DNA of 17,584 bases from an uncultured Muribaculaceae bacterium (GTDB lineage Bacteria; Bacteroidota; Bacteroidia; Bacteroidales; Muribaculaceae): positions 1 to 17,584 of the forward strand of contig CAJUKE010000033.1 of the NCBI GenBank assembly GCA_910587075.1, written 5' to 3'. The stretch's first letter is position 1; each line of letters starts with the position of its first letter. Of this stretch, positions 6,775 to 14,548 are shown in pieces. The translations under genes and the position numbers were made by a program. The notes below the pieces were generated by a model that saw only the letters and a program-made list of their open reading frames with translations, was not told the DNA's origin and did not search any database.

Positions 6775-9167
6775 GATTCGCGGAAATAGATGCGGCGCAC
6801 TCGGGGGCTCACCGACGTAAGTATTTCGTAGGGTATCGTGTCGCGTACCTCGGCGAGGTTGGCGGCGGGGTTCTCCGGGCCGAAAATCTCCACCTGGTCG
6901 CCCACCTTGACGCTCCCCCCGGCGCGGAGCAGGGGGCCGACGTCGAGCATGCAGAGGTCCATGCAGATGTTTCCGGCCGTGGGGCACGCCACCCCGTTGA
7001 CAATGAAGGAGCTGTTGCCGCGCCCCATATGGCGGTCGACCCCGTCGGCGTACCCGACGGGTATGGTCGCGATGGTGGTGTCGCGGTCGAGTATTGTGCG
7101 GCGTCCGTAGCCGATGGCGGTGCCCGCGGGGTAGTCGCGGAGCGCGATGACCACCGACTTCAGGGCCGACACCGGGCGGAGCCCCTCCTCCAGTCCGTGT
7201 CCCACCGAGGGGATGCCGTAGAGGCCGATTCCCAGGCGGCAGAGGTCATACTGGTACTGGGGGAAGCGCGCTATTCCGGCGGTGTTGAGCACATGGCGGA
7301 GCACCTTGTGGCCGGGGAAAGCGTCGACGATGAGCTTCGAGCAGCGGTCGAACAGGCGCAGCTGCGCCTCAGTGTGCTCGTCCATGTCGAGGCAGTCGGC
7401 GGTCGCGAGGTGCGAGAACACCGATGCCACCCTTACGCGGTTCTGCCCCCTCAGCCGCTCGATGAGCCGGGGAAGCTCCTCCTCGAAGAATCCCAGGCGG
7501 TGCATTCCGGTGTCGAGCTTGATGTGCACCGGGTAGTCGGTGACGCCCAACTTCGCGGCCTCGGCGATAATCTCGTCGAGGATCTCGAAGCTGAATATCT
7601 CCGGCTCCAGGCGGTTGGCGAAGAGGAGGGGGTAGTTGAGCACCTTGGGGTTGAGCACCATGATGGGCACGGTGATTCCGGCGGCTCGGAGGTCGACCCC
7701 CTCGTCGAGCACGGCCACGGCGAAGTAGGCCGCGCCGTGGGTCTGGAGCGTGCGGGCCACCTCGTAGGCCCCGGCGCCGTAGCCCGAAGCCTTGACCATG
7801 GCCACCAGCCCGGTGCCGGGTCGCAACTTCGAGCGGTAAACATTGAAATTGCTCACCAGGGCGTCGAGGTTCACCTCCAGCACCGTCTCGTGGGTGCGGG
7901 CCTCCAGCTTGCGGAGCAGCTCAGGGAACCCGGCGCCGTCGCGCCCCTTGAGGAGCACGAACTCGTTGTTGAAGTCGGAGGGGGTGAGCCCCTCCTCCAT
8001 GGCCTCGGCCGAGGGGAAGAAACGGCAGTCGAGCCTCTCGAAAGCCGCGGCGTGGGCCGAAATCTCGCTCCCGGCGCCGATGAGCCGCGTTACGCCGAAC
8101 TGCCGGAGCAGCCGGGCTATGGCCGCGTAAGCCTCGGCGGGCGCGAGCGACTCGTGGCTCACGTCGGAGAGCACCACCGTGGAGCGGAGCCCCGGCGAGC
8201 GGCGCCGCGCCATGAACTCCAGGGCGGGGCGAAGCGAGTGGAGGTCGCAGGTATAATCATCGTTGAGCACCAGGCAGCGGTTGACACCCTCCCCCACTTC
8301 GAGGCGGGTGCCCACGCTGCGCACGCCCCCTATGCGGCGGTCGGCCTCGTCGGCCGGGATACCTAAGGCGAGCATCGCGGCGAGGGTCGACGCGGCGTTC
8401 TCCACCTCCCGCGGGTCGGAAAGGGGGAAGAGCGAGGCGGGGCGGTAAACCGGCGCCGCGGGGTCGGTGAGCGACCATCCGTAGAGCTTCGGGGAGCCGG
8501 GGAGCGCCTCGGCGGCGGCGCGGATTTCGGCGTCGTCCCAGGGGAACACCACGGCCGCGGCCCCCTCGGCGAGCCTCATCTTCTCGGCGAGCTTCTCGGA
8601 GCGGGAGGCGAACCCCTCGGCATGGTCGGAGAGCACGTTGGTGATCACGGCCACGTCGGGGCGAAGCATGCCGCGGAGCCGCTCCATCTCGCCCGGGCGG
8701 GAGATTCCCGCCTCGAAAATGCCGAGGGTCGTCGCCGGGGTGATGCCCCACAGCGAGAGGGGCACACCGATCTGCGAGTTATAGCTGCGGGGTGAGCGGG
8801 CTATGTCGCGGTCGGCCCGGAGCACGGAGTTGAGCATCTCCTTGACCTTGGTCTTGCCGCGGCTCCCGGTGACGGCCACCACGGGCCCGGCGAAGGAGTC
8901 GCGTTTGCGCCGCCCGAGGGCCTGGAGCGCCTCCAGGGGCTCGGCAGTGTAGAATGTGGCGCCGGGGAAGTCACCATCGAACGAGGGGCTGACCATGAAG
9001 CGGCGCACCCCGCGGGCGTAGAGTTCGGGTATGTATCGGTGGCCGTCGGCAACGGCGGTCTGCAAAGCGAAAAACAGAGTGCGGGCCGGGTCGGCCAGCG
9101 AGCGGCTGTCGGTGAGGAGGTCGAGCCCCTCATCGACCAGCGCGGGGTCAAATGCTACAGATTCCAT
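6771..9167 (-). CDS. murF-alr: Bifunctional MurF ligase / alanine racemase
   Basis: This 798-residue fusion joins two steps of peptidoglycan precursor synthesis in the cytoplasm. The N-terminal half (about 1-425) is MurF, which ligates D-Ala-D-Ala to UDP-MurNAc-tripeptide: LLTDSRSL (17-24), P-loop VTGSRGKT (99-106), RSYNSQIGVPLSLW (127-140) and the late LNDDYTCD segment (301-308). The C-terminal half (about 428-798) is a PLP alanine racemase: the cofactor lysine is Lys459 in MVKASGYGAG, the opposing catalytic tyrosine is Tyr687 in IGYGRR, and NICMD is at 733-737. Fusions of these two enzymes are known in Bacteroidetes. The P-loop has Arg where standalone MurF has Asn (GTNGKT). I prefer the ATG at 9167 to an in-frame TTG three codons upstream. 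It overlaps GSCFA by 20 bp and the next gene by 4 bp. Confidence 0.96.
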   Translation of the reverse strand: MESVAFDPALVDEGLDLLTDSRSLADPARTLFFALQTAVADGHRYIPELYARGVRRFMVSPSFDGDFPGATFYTAEPLEALQALGRRKRDSFAGPVVAVTGSRGKTKVKEMLNSVLRADRDIARSPRSYNSQIGVPLSLWGITPATTLGIFEAGISRPGEMERLRGMLRPDVAVITNVLSDHAEGFASRSEKLAEKMRLAEGAAAVVFPWDDAEIRAAAEALPGSPKLYGWSLTDPAAPVYRPASLFPLSDPREVENAASTLAAMLALGIPADEADRRIGGVRSVGTRLEVGEGVNRCLVLNDDYTCDLHSLRPALEFMARRRSPGLRSTVVLSDVSHESLAPAEAYAAIARLLRQFGVTRLIGAGSEISAHAAAFERLDCRFFPSAEAMEEGLTPSDFNNEFVLLKGRDGAGFPELLRKLEARTHETVLEVNLDALVSNFNVYRSKLRPGTGLVAMVKASGYGAGAYEVARTLQTHGAAYFAVAVLDEGVDLRAAGITVPIMVLNPKVLNYPLLFANRLEPEIFSFEILDEIIAEAAKLGVTDYPVHIKLDTGMHRLGFFEEELPRLIERLRGQNRVRVASVFSHLATADCLDMDEHTEAQLRLFDRCSKLIVDAFPGHKVLRHVLNTAGIARFPQYQYDLCRLGIGLYGIPSVGHGLEEGLRPVSALKSVVIALRDYPAGTAIGYGRRTILDRDTTIATIPVGYADGVDRHMGRGNSSFIVNGVACPTAGNICMDLCMLDVGPLLRAGGSVKVGDQVEIFGPENPAANLAEVRDTIPYEILTSVSPRVRRIYFRES

Positions 9168-10110
9168 TGTAAGCAAGAGCGTTGTTGAGTTGCGGATATT
9201 TCGCCAGCAGCTTGGTCCGGGCGGCTTCGAGGGCTGCCCTGTGGCGCTCGGGGTCGGCGGGTCGGTGGGCCGCCAGGCGGGTCAGACCACGCGCGGCGTC
9301 GGCCACCCGGCGGGTCTCCTCCGAAAAGAAGCAGCGGGCGAATATTTCATATATGTAGTCGGCGGCCTGGTCGGTGGGGTGCGCCATATCGGGCGCGTAG
9401 AAGCGGTAATCGCGCAGGTCGTCCATCATGATTTCGTAGGCGGGGAAGTAGACCACCCCGGCCTCCCGCTCCAGTTCGGCGGTGGCGAGCAGGCAGGCGG
9501 CTTTCGAGAGCTTGTCGGGGTGCTGGCCGTAGGCCGAATGGCGCACGGGGCTGACGGTCAGTATGATTCTCAGCCCGGGGTTCACGCTCCGCAGGGCGGC
9601 GAACGCCTCCCCGAGGAGGGAGGTCATCTCCCCCACCCCGAGCGAGCCGCGGCTGAAGAGCGCGGCGGGCTGCTTATGACAGTTGGCCACCACTCGGCCG
9701 GTCGCGGCGTGGGTGAAGGTGAATGCCGAGCCGAGCGTCACCGCCAGGCAGCGGAGCCGGGGCAGCTCGTCGCTCATCGCGGCGATCAGGGTGTTGGCCC
9801 GGTCGGCGGCCTCGGCGGCTGTCGGGCCGGAGACCCGCGAATGGAAGTCGAACGAGCGCCACACCCCCTCGTGCTCGAAAAAGCTCTCCGGGGCCACCTC
9901 TTCGCGACGGGCCACCCGGAGCAGCGCCGCGGCTATGCTCGCGGGGTTGAACAGGGGGCCGAACGGGTTGGCTCGGACCTCGAACAGGTCGGCGGCGAGC
10001 CGCTGCCCGATGTTGTCGGCGAAGCATGAGCCGATGGTCCAGACGGGTTCGCCGTGGACTATCATCCCCTGGTATCCGGCGGGGGGCTCGGTTTCGGTGC
10101 GGAAGCGCAT
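9148..10110 (-). CDS. GSCFA-domain protein
   Basis: The 320-residue product carries the family signature TIGSCFADNIG (about 25-35). The same protein has VTLGSAFTF, LTVSPVRHSAYG (about 203-214) and DMAHPTDQAADYI, giving the Ser, Asp and His expected for a SGNH/GDSL-like hydrolase site. No signal peptide is visible, so it is probably cytoplasmic. The biological substrate of GSCFA proteins is not known to me. It starts at the ATG 22 bp after the PorE-like gene and its end overlaps murF-alr by 20 bp, so it sits inside the envelope operon, which hints at a role on a cell-wall or glycan substrate. Domain call confident, function open. Confidence 0.93.
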   Translation of the reverse strand: MRFRTETEPPAGYQGMIVHGEPVWTIGSCFADNIGQRLAADLFEVRANPFGPLFNPASIAAALLRVARREEVAPESFFEHEGVWRSFDFHSRVSGPTAAEAADRANTLIAAMSDELPRLRCLAVTLGSAFTFTHAATGRVVANCHKQPAALFSRGSLGVGEMTSLLGEAFAALRSVNPGLRIILTVSPVRHSAYGQHPDKLSKAACLLATAELEREAGVVYFPAYEIMMDDLRDYRFYAPDMAHPTDQAADYIYEIFARCFFSEETRRVADAARGLTRLAAHRPADPERHRAALEAARTKLLAKYPQLNNALAYNGICSI

Positions 10111-10132
10111 TTTATTCAGTCAGGATATGCGG

Positions 10133-12121
10133 TCAGAACATCTGATAGTCAATCGAGAGCACCTGGAACTCGGTGCGTCGGTTGATCTGGTCGGCCACCT
10201 CGGCATCCTCCTCCGAGAGGGTTTCGATGAACTCGGGGGTGAGGGTGTCACCCTCCTTGAACTGGGGATAGAGGCGGGCCAGCTTCTTGGTGATGGTCTT
10301 GGGGCGGCTTTTGCCGTAGCCCTGGCTCTGGAGGCGGTCGGGGGCCACCCCGGCGGCTATCAGGTAGTCGATCACCGACTTGGCGCGGCGCGAGGAGAGG
10401 TCGACGTTGTACTCCTCCGAGCCCCAGCGGTCGGTGTGCGATGCCATCTCGATGGTGATGTTGGGGTTATCCTCCATGATGCGCACCATCTCGTCGAGAG
10501 CCTCCTTCGACTCAGGGCGGAGCGTGGCCTTGTCGAAATCGTAGAAGATGTTGTCGACCACCACGGGCTTATGGATCGACGCGAGGATGAAGTCGACGCC
10601 GTACTCGGCGTCCTCCTCGGCGGTGTCGGAGGTAAATTCCTGCTTGGCGTTGAGGTAGCCGCGGGCCCCGGCGAGCATCACATAGCTCACGCCCCGCTGG
10701 AGCGGGAAGCGGAACGAGCCGTCGGGCTTGGCCACGGCCTTCTGGTTGGAGCCGTCGTTGCCCACGATGCGTATCACGGCGTCGGGCACCGGCTCCTCAT
10801 CCTTGTCGAGCACCCACCCGGCGATCCAGATCTGGAGGTCGGGGAGCTCGAAGGAGAAGATATGGTCGTAGCCGCGGCCATCGTCGCGGTTGGAGCTGAA
10901 GAAGCCGCGCTCGCCGGCACCGAAGGTTATGCCGAAATCGTCGGCGGAGGAGTTGACCGGGCGCCCCATATTCTCGACCTTCCAGCCCCCCGACTTGGTG
11001 AGGGTGGCCTTGAAGATGTCAAGCCCCCCCAGGCCGGGATGGCCGTCGGAGGCGAAGTAGAGCACGGAGTCGGCGCGGACGTAGGGGAACACCTCGTCGC
11101 CCGGGGTGTTGATGAACTCGCCGAGGTTCTCAAGCGACCCGGCTCGCTCCTTGAGGTTTACGCGCCATATGTCCTTACCCCCGCTGCCACCCGGCATATC
11201 GGAGGTGAAATAGAGCCAGTTGCCGTCGGGCGACACGGCGGGGTGGCCGTAGGAGGATATGGTGTCGGAGGTGATTTCGAACTTCACCGGGGCGCTCCAT
11301 TTGGCGTCGGAGCGCTGCGAGGTGTAGATCTCAACCCCGGTGTTGGCGTTGGGCTCGCGGCGCGCCTTGCTGAGGTACATCGTGGAGCCGTCGGGGGTGA
11401 ACGAGGGGGTGCCCTCGTCGAGTTCGGAGTTGAGCTCCCCCTCGACCGGCTCGGGGCGCTGCCAGTTGCCCTTCTCGTCCTTCTTGGCGAACCAAATGTC
11501 GCCCTTCTTCATACCGGTGATTTCGGAGCGCTTGTCGCCGGTGACCTTCTCGTTGGTGGTGGTGAAGTAGAGCTGCTCCTCGGTCGCGGGGTCGAGGTAC
11601 ATCGGGGCGTAGTCGGCGCGGCGCGAGTTGAAGAGCTTTGCGGGCTTCACGACGTAGCGCGTCGGGGTCTCGCGCTGGCGCATAGCCAGCTCGCACCCGG
11701 CGAGGCCGTCGAGCGCCTCCTTCGACCCGGGCACCTTGGCCAGGTAGTCGTTGTAGGCTTTGCGGGCCTGGGGATACTTCCCCTCGGCCTGCAGCGACCG
11801 GGCCATAAGCAGTATGGCCGTCGAGTCGGGGTAGCCGTAGCGCAGGGCGTTGCCGAAGGCCGACGAGGCGCGGGCACTCATCGACAGCTTGTCGTAGCAG
11901 AGCCCCATGAGGTAGGCCACCTCGCCGCGCTGGGCGCGCTGCTCCTTCTTGGTGAGCTTGTTGTAGACCTTTCGGTAGGTTTTGGAGGCCTCGAAGTACT
12001 CGCCCCGGAGGCGCTGCTCGTTGGCCGTCGACAGTTTGGCCGAACGGCACGCGGGGAGCAGGCCGACGGCCAGAGCCGCCACCAGCGCCAGGAGCACCCT
12101 TGTTATCGTAGTGGTTCGCAT
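10133..12121 (-). CDS. PorE-like OmpA-family lipoprotein with TPR and beta-propeller
   Basis: The 662-residue product begins with a lipoprotein signal ending in LLPAC, with the lipidated residue predicted as Cys25. Domains in order are TPR-like helices (about 32-150), a PD40/WD40-type propeller (about 165-430, with blades such as SPDGNWLYFTSD and DSVLYFASDGHPGLGGLDIF), a carboxypeptidase-regulatory-like beta-sandwich (about 432-515), and an OmpA C-terminal peptidoglycan-binding domain (about 520-655, with FYDFDKATLRPES, SHTDRWGSEEYNVDLSSRRA and GYGKSRP). This order matches PorE of Porphyromonas gingivalis, a lipoprotein that ties the type IX secretion system to peptidoglycan. Related proteins of the same layout exist, so PorE orthology is likely rather than proven. 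It is the first gene of the minus-strand run; I could not find a good promoter match in its 200-bp upstream gap. Confidence 0.92.
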   Translation of the reverse strand: MRTTTITRVLLALVAALAVGLLPACRSAKLSTANEQRLRGEYFEASKTYRKVYNKLTKKEQRAQRGEVAYLMGLCYDKLSMSARASSAFGNALRYGYPDSTAILLMARSLQAEGKYPQARKAYNDYLAKVPGSKEALDGLAGCELAMRQRETPTRYVVKPAKLFNSRRADYAPMYLDPATEEQLYFTTTNEKVTGDKRSEITGMKKGDIWFAKKDEKGNWQRPEPVEGELNSELDEGTPSFTPDGSTMYLSKARREPNANTGVEIYTSQRSDAKWSAPVKFEITSDTISSYGHPAVSPDGNWLYFTSDMPGGSGGKDIWRVNLKERAGSLENLGEFINTPGDEVFPYVRADSVLYFASDGHPGLGGLDIFKATLTKSGGWKVENMGRPVNSSADDFGITFGAGERGFFSSNRDDGRGYDHIFSFELPDLQIWIAGWVLDKDEEPVPDAVIRIVGNDGSNQKAVAKPDGSFRFPLQRGVSYVMLAGARGYLNAKQEFTSDTAEEDAEYGVDFILASIHKPVVVDNIFYDFDKATLRPESKEALDEMVRIMEDNPNITIEMASHTDRWGSEEYNVDLSSRRAKSVIDYLIAAGVAPDRLQSQGYGKSRPKTITKKLARLYPQFKEGDTLTPEFIETLSEEDAEVADQINRRTEFQVLSIDYQMF

Positions 12122-12277
12122 CGTATTCAGTTGGTTCTTCGGGGCGGGGAAGAGGGCGCCGCCCTATTTTAACATAACGCACGGAGCCGCGGTAAATTGC
12201 CCCCGCGCCCGCGAAATTCGCAGGTTGAGGGCGGAGAGGGGGGAAAAGGGAAGAGGTCAGAGGGCAGAGTTATGAGA

Positions 12278-12322
12278 TGGGAGATTTGGGAAGATTGGGA
12301 ATTTTGGGAGGATTGGGGATGA
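12278..12322. repeat. 9-bp minisatellite, five units
   Basis: Five consecutive 9-bp units read TGGGAGATT, TGGGAAGAT, TGGGAATTT, TGGGAGGAT and TGGGGATGA. They lie in the gap between the PorE-like gene and the ferredoxin terminator and give a strongly strand-biased purine-rich tract. No convincing protein-coding frame covers it. Confidence 0.85.
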
Positions 12323-12328
12323 GGGCAT

Positions 12329-12363
12329 AAAAAAAGCCGCCTCGGCAGAGGGCGGCTTTTTTT
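12329..12363 (-). terminator. Intrinsic terminator of the ferredoxin gene
   Basis: A perfect inverted repeat (AAAAAAAGCCGCC / GGCGGCTTTTTTT) with a 9-base loop begins 17 bp beyond the ferredoxin stop. On the minus strand the GC stem is followed by seven T. The A-run on the other side makes it symmetrical, so it could work in both directions. Confidence 0.92.
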
Positions 12364-12380
12364 CGGTATCAGGCCGTGGC

Positions 12381-12551
12381 TTATTCGCCGGGGATGATGG
12401 CCTCGGAGGGGCACACGCTGGCGCAGGTGCCGCAGTCGATGCAGGTGTCGGGGTCGATCTTGTAGATGTCGCCTTCGGAGATAGCTTCAACGGGGCAGTT
12501 GGGCAGGCAGGTGCCGCAAGCCACGCAGGAGTCGGTAATTACGTAAGCCAT
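12381..12551 (-). CDS. 2[4Fe-4S] ferredoxin
   Basis: This 56-residue protein begins MAYVITDSC and ends PSEAIIPGE. It carries two classic cluster motifs, CVACGTCLPNCP (Cys9, 12, 15, 19) and CIDCGTCASVCP (Cys37, 40, 43, 47), the full set for two [4Fe-4S] clusters in a clostridial-type electron carrier. It is a soluble, acidic, small cytoplasmic protein likely serving low-potential reactions such as pyruvate:ferredoxin oxidoreductase, though no partner gene is in the window. It is a single-gene unit: its own promoter lies about 90 bp upstream and a strong terminator 17 bp downstream. Confidence 0.97.
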   Translation of the reverse strand: MAYVITDSCVACGTCLPNCPVEAISEGDIYKIDPDTCIDCGTCASVCPSEAIIPGE

Positions 12552-12639
12552 TGTAGTAAAAGTAATTATTTGTTAGTATTCAGTTCGTTTTCCGCCGATT
12601 GGCGGGCAGCGCGCCCCCGGCAGAGGGCGCAATGCGCTG

Positions 12640-12668
12640 CAAATTTACTCTTTTTGCCCGTAATACAA
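12640..12668 (-). promoter_or_regulatory. Bacteroidetes-type promoter for the ferredoxin gene
   Basis: On the minus strand TTG (12668-12666) is followed after 18 bp by TAAATTTG (12647-12640), matching the Bacteroidetes primary sigma consensus TTG ... TAnnTTTG. Transcription would start near 12633, giving a leader of about 80 nt. Confidence 0.75.
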
Positions 12669-12710
12669 GCGTTTTCGCGCCGCTTTTTTTCGCCGTTAGC
12701 GTTTTTTGGG

Positions 12711-12730
12711 CGTTATTGGCCGTTATTGGC
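12711..12730. repeat. 10-bp tandem duplication
   Basis: CGTTATTGGC occurs twice in immediate succession, just past the stop codon of the M48 gene. It looks like simple slippage duplication. Confidence 0.8.
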
Positions 12731-12755
12731 GGGCGTGGTCGGGGAGCTGAGCGGC

Positions 12756-13559
12756 TTATTTCGCGGCCTCGGGGCGGCCGATGCCGTCCTTCTGGCAGCG
12801 GGCGGTCATGCGCTTGATGCGCTCAACTGTCTCGGGGTGAGAGGAGAACATCTTGTTGATGTAGCTCGACTTGGCGCCCTGCTGCTCCTCCATGGCCTGG
12901 AACTTCTCGAAGGCCTGCACCATGCCCCAGGGGTTCTTGCCGTTCTTCTTGAGGAAGTCGTAGCCGTAGTCGTCGGCTTCCTTCTCCTGCTTCTGCGAGT
13001 ACTTGGCGTTGAGCAGCGACTCGCCCAGGGTGCCGAGCTGCGACTCGGTGAGGGCCGCGGCCTTGCCGCCGGAGGAGGCCACGGCGTCCTTCAGCGCGCC
13101 GGTGAGGAGCTCCTGTTTGAAGCCGTTCTTGGAGTGGTGGAGCCCGACGTGGCCGATTTCGTGGCCGATGATGCCGAGGAGCTCGTCGTCGCTCATGATG
13201 TCCATCAGCGAGGAGAACACGCGCACCGAGCCGTCGGCGCACGCGAAGGCGTTAACGTCGATCACGTCGTAAACCTTGAAGTTCAGGGGTATGCCGTCAA
13301 CATCGGTGAGGCCCTCGGTGAGCTTGTTGAGGCGGATGGTGTAGGGGTTGTCGGCTCCGGGCACGGGGTTGTGGGTGTCCATCCAGTCAACCGACTCCTT
13401 GACGTACTCAGCCATCTGCTTGTCGGTGAGGGTGAGGGCCTTGGCGGCTTTGGCGCCGGCGCTGATGGCCTTCTTGAGGTTGAACTGCGCCTGGGCGGCG
13501 GGAGCGGCTGCGGCCAGGCAGAGCGCGAGGCCGAGCGCCTTTAAAACGTTCTTTTTCAT
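12756..13559 (-). CDS. Exported M48-family zinc metallopeptidase
   Basis: The 267-residue product has a signal peptide MKKNVLKALGLALC... with likely cleavage after AQA (about residue 24). The zinc site is HEIGH (His133, His137) plus a downstream glutamate in EKEAD (Glu192, the M48 ExxAD motif), and the family SSHPETVERIKRM motif lies near 239-251. The expected upstream segments VIDVNAFACADGSVRVFSSLMD (split here as VIDVNAFACADG and SVRVFSSLMD) are present. It resembles periplasmic single-domain M48 peptidases such as E. coli LoiP, which degrade damaged envelope proteins, so a quality-control role is likely. I chose the ATG at 13559 because it starts the signal peptide and lies downstream of a good promoter; the frame continues open upstream without conservation signals. 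It is probably monocistronic. Confidence 0.95.
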   Translation of the reverse strand: MKKNVLKALGLALCLAAAAPAAQAQFNLKKAISAGAKAAKALTLTDKQMAEYVKESVDWMDTHNPVPGADNPYTIRLNKLTEGLTDVDGIPLNFKVYDVIDVNAFACADGSVRVFSSLMDIMSDDELLGIIGHEIGHVGLHHSKNGFKQELLTGALKDAVASSGGKAAALTESQLGTLGESLLNAKYSQKQEKEADDYGYDFLKKNGKNPWGMVQAFEKFQAMEEQQGAKSSYINKMFSSHPETVERIKRMTARCQKDGIGRPEAAK

Positions 13560-13606
13560 ATCAGGGAGATAGATTGGTTTAGATTTGGCTTTATGCGAAT
13601 AGCGCG

Positions 13607-13637
13607 CAAAATTACTAAATTCGCGGTATATATTCAA
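13607..13637 (-). promoter_or_regulatory. Bacteroidetes-type promoter for the M48 gene
   Basis: On the minus strand TTG (13637-13635) is followed after 20 bp by TAATTTTG (13614-13607), fitting the TTG ... TAnnTTTG consensus, about 50 bp before the M48 start. The divergent membrane-protein gene begins at 13658, only 20 bp beyond, so control of the two genes may interfere. Confidence 0.72.
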
Positions 13638-13657
13638 TAAAAAATGCTGTTTGACAT

Positions 13658-14221
13658 ATGAAATGGAACGAGGTAAAGGGCACCCTCGCCATAATGGGTG
13701 CCGTGTTCGCACTGATGGTTGCCGGGGGAGCCGTCGCTTTCTTCTACGGGCGCACCCTGGTTGAATGGTGGTTGCCGCTCACCATATCGCTCTGCGCCGC
13801 CCTGCTGCTGTGGGTGCTACTGAAGGAAAAATGGGCCCGCCGATGGCCCGACACTTACGGATGGCTCCGATGCGCGCTTCATTTCCTGTATGCGACGGTG
13901 CTCTCCGGGGCGCTCCTCTTAGGGGTGAATTTCGCCGCCGCGGACGACGCCACCCTCCACGACGAGCCGGTGGAGGTGCTGCGGAAATACCGCACCAAGC
14001 ACCACCGCAGCCGCCGGGTGGGGCGCAACCGCTACGCCAAGGGGGAACCTTACTACAAATACAAGTTTGACGCCCGCTTCGCCGACGGCCGCGTGAAGAC
14101 CCTCGAAGTGCCCCTGAAGCGCTACAACACCCTGCGCCAGGGCTCAACCATCGGTCTCCCCCTCGAAACCGGCCTCTTCGGATGGCCCGTGATCGAGAGC
14201 CGCCCAGCGGCACGCCGCTGA
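13658..14221 (+). CDS. Small membrane protein with three N-terminal helices
   Basis: The 187-residue product starts MKWNEVKGTLAIMGAVF. It has three hydrophobic segments (about 8-29, 36-55 and 71-91) followed by a basic stretch (KYRTKHHRSRRVGRNRY, about 110-126) and a beta-rich soluble tail (about 131-182, YYKYKFDARFADGRVKTLEVPL). The layout, a membrane anchor plus a small domain built around a dG..k.levp pattern, resembles DUF3592-like proteins, but I do not recognise the family. It is the only convincing plus-strand gene here, divergent from the M48 gene with a 98-bp gap. No clear plus-strand promoter was found; TAGATTTG at 13580-13587 lacks a good partner element. Confidence 0.8.
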   Translation: MKWNEVKGTLAIMGAVFALMVAGGAVAFFYGRTLVEWWLPLTISLCAALLLWVLLKEKWARRWPDTYGWLRCALHFLYATVLSGALLLGVNFAAADDATLHDEPVEVLRKYRTKHHRSRRVGRNRYAKGEPYYKYKFDARFADGRVKTLEVPLKRYNTLRQGSTIGLPLETGLFGWPVIESRPAARR

Positions 14222-14447
14222 CCCCCGGGGCACCCCACAAAAGCACCACACCGCGCCTCGCCTCCGGGAGGCTCGACACGGTGCATAAAAAAATCTATCT
14301 CGCGCCACGGTGGCGCCCGCCGGGTGGTCCGATGTCGCTTCCAACATCGCCTCTGTGATTTCCTATCCGGCTCCCGGCCGGTTATGTGTGCTTATACCCT
14401 CATAACGTCCCCGCCCCGCCGTTGGTTCATCGCGCCGAGAAAGGTAT

Positions 14448-14485
14448 AAAAAAGGTCGTCCGGCACCGCGGGGGCGCCGGACGAC
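14448..14485 (-). terminator. Intrinsic terminator of the secreted-protein gene
   Basis: A perfect 10-bp stem (GTCGTCCGGC / GCCGGACGAC) with an 11-base loop is followed on the minus strand by one C and six T. It lies 140 bp beyond the stop of the secreted multidomain gene, leaving an unusually long structured 3' tail. Confidence 0.85.
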
Positions 14486-14518
14486 GAACTTTAACCAAAA
14501 AATCCGGAGAGAGATACC

Positions 14519-14548
14519 CCGGCGCGGCTGCTCACGCGGCCGCGCCGG
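14519..14548. repeat. 10-bp GC-only inverted repeat
   Basis: CCGGCGCGGC and GCCGCGCCGG form a perfect stem with a 10-base loop in the 3' tail of the minus-strand secreted-protein transcript. No T-run follows directly, so it more likely stabilises the RNA end than terminates. Confidence 0.75.

Noticed and set aside
9683..12172. Long plus-strand frame opposite the PorE-like and GSCFA genes
   Set aside because: It spans two well-supported minus-strand genes and the gap between them, has no recognisable motif and is low in complexity; it is a codon-bias shadow.
12169..12490. Short minus-strand frames across the ferredoxin terminator and minisatellite
   Set aside because: They run out of frame through the ferredoxin gene and through the terminator and minisatellite; the two-cluster ferredoxin in the correct frame explains the coding signal.
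13779..14279. Minus-strand frame of about 166 codons opposite the small membrane protein
   Set aside because: The plus-strand frame has three clear membrane helices and a plausible soluble domain, whereas the minus frame is Arg/Gly/Ser-rich without features.
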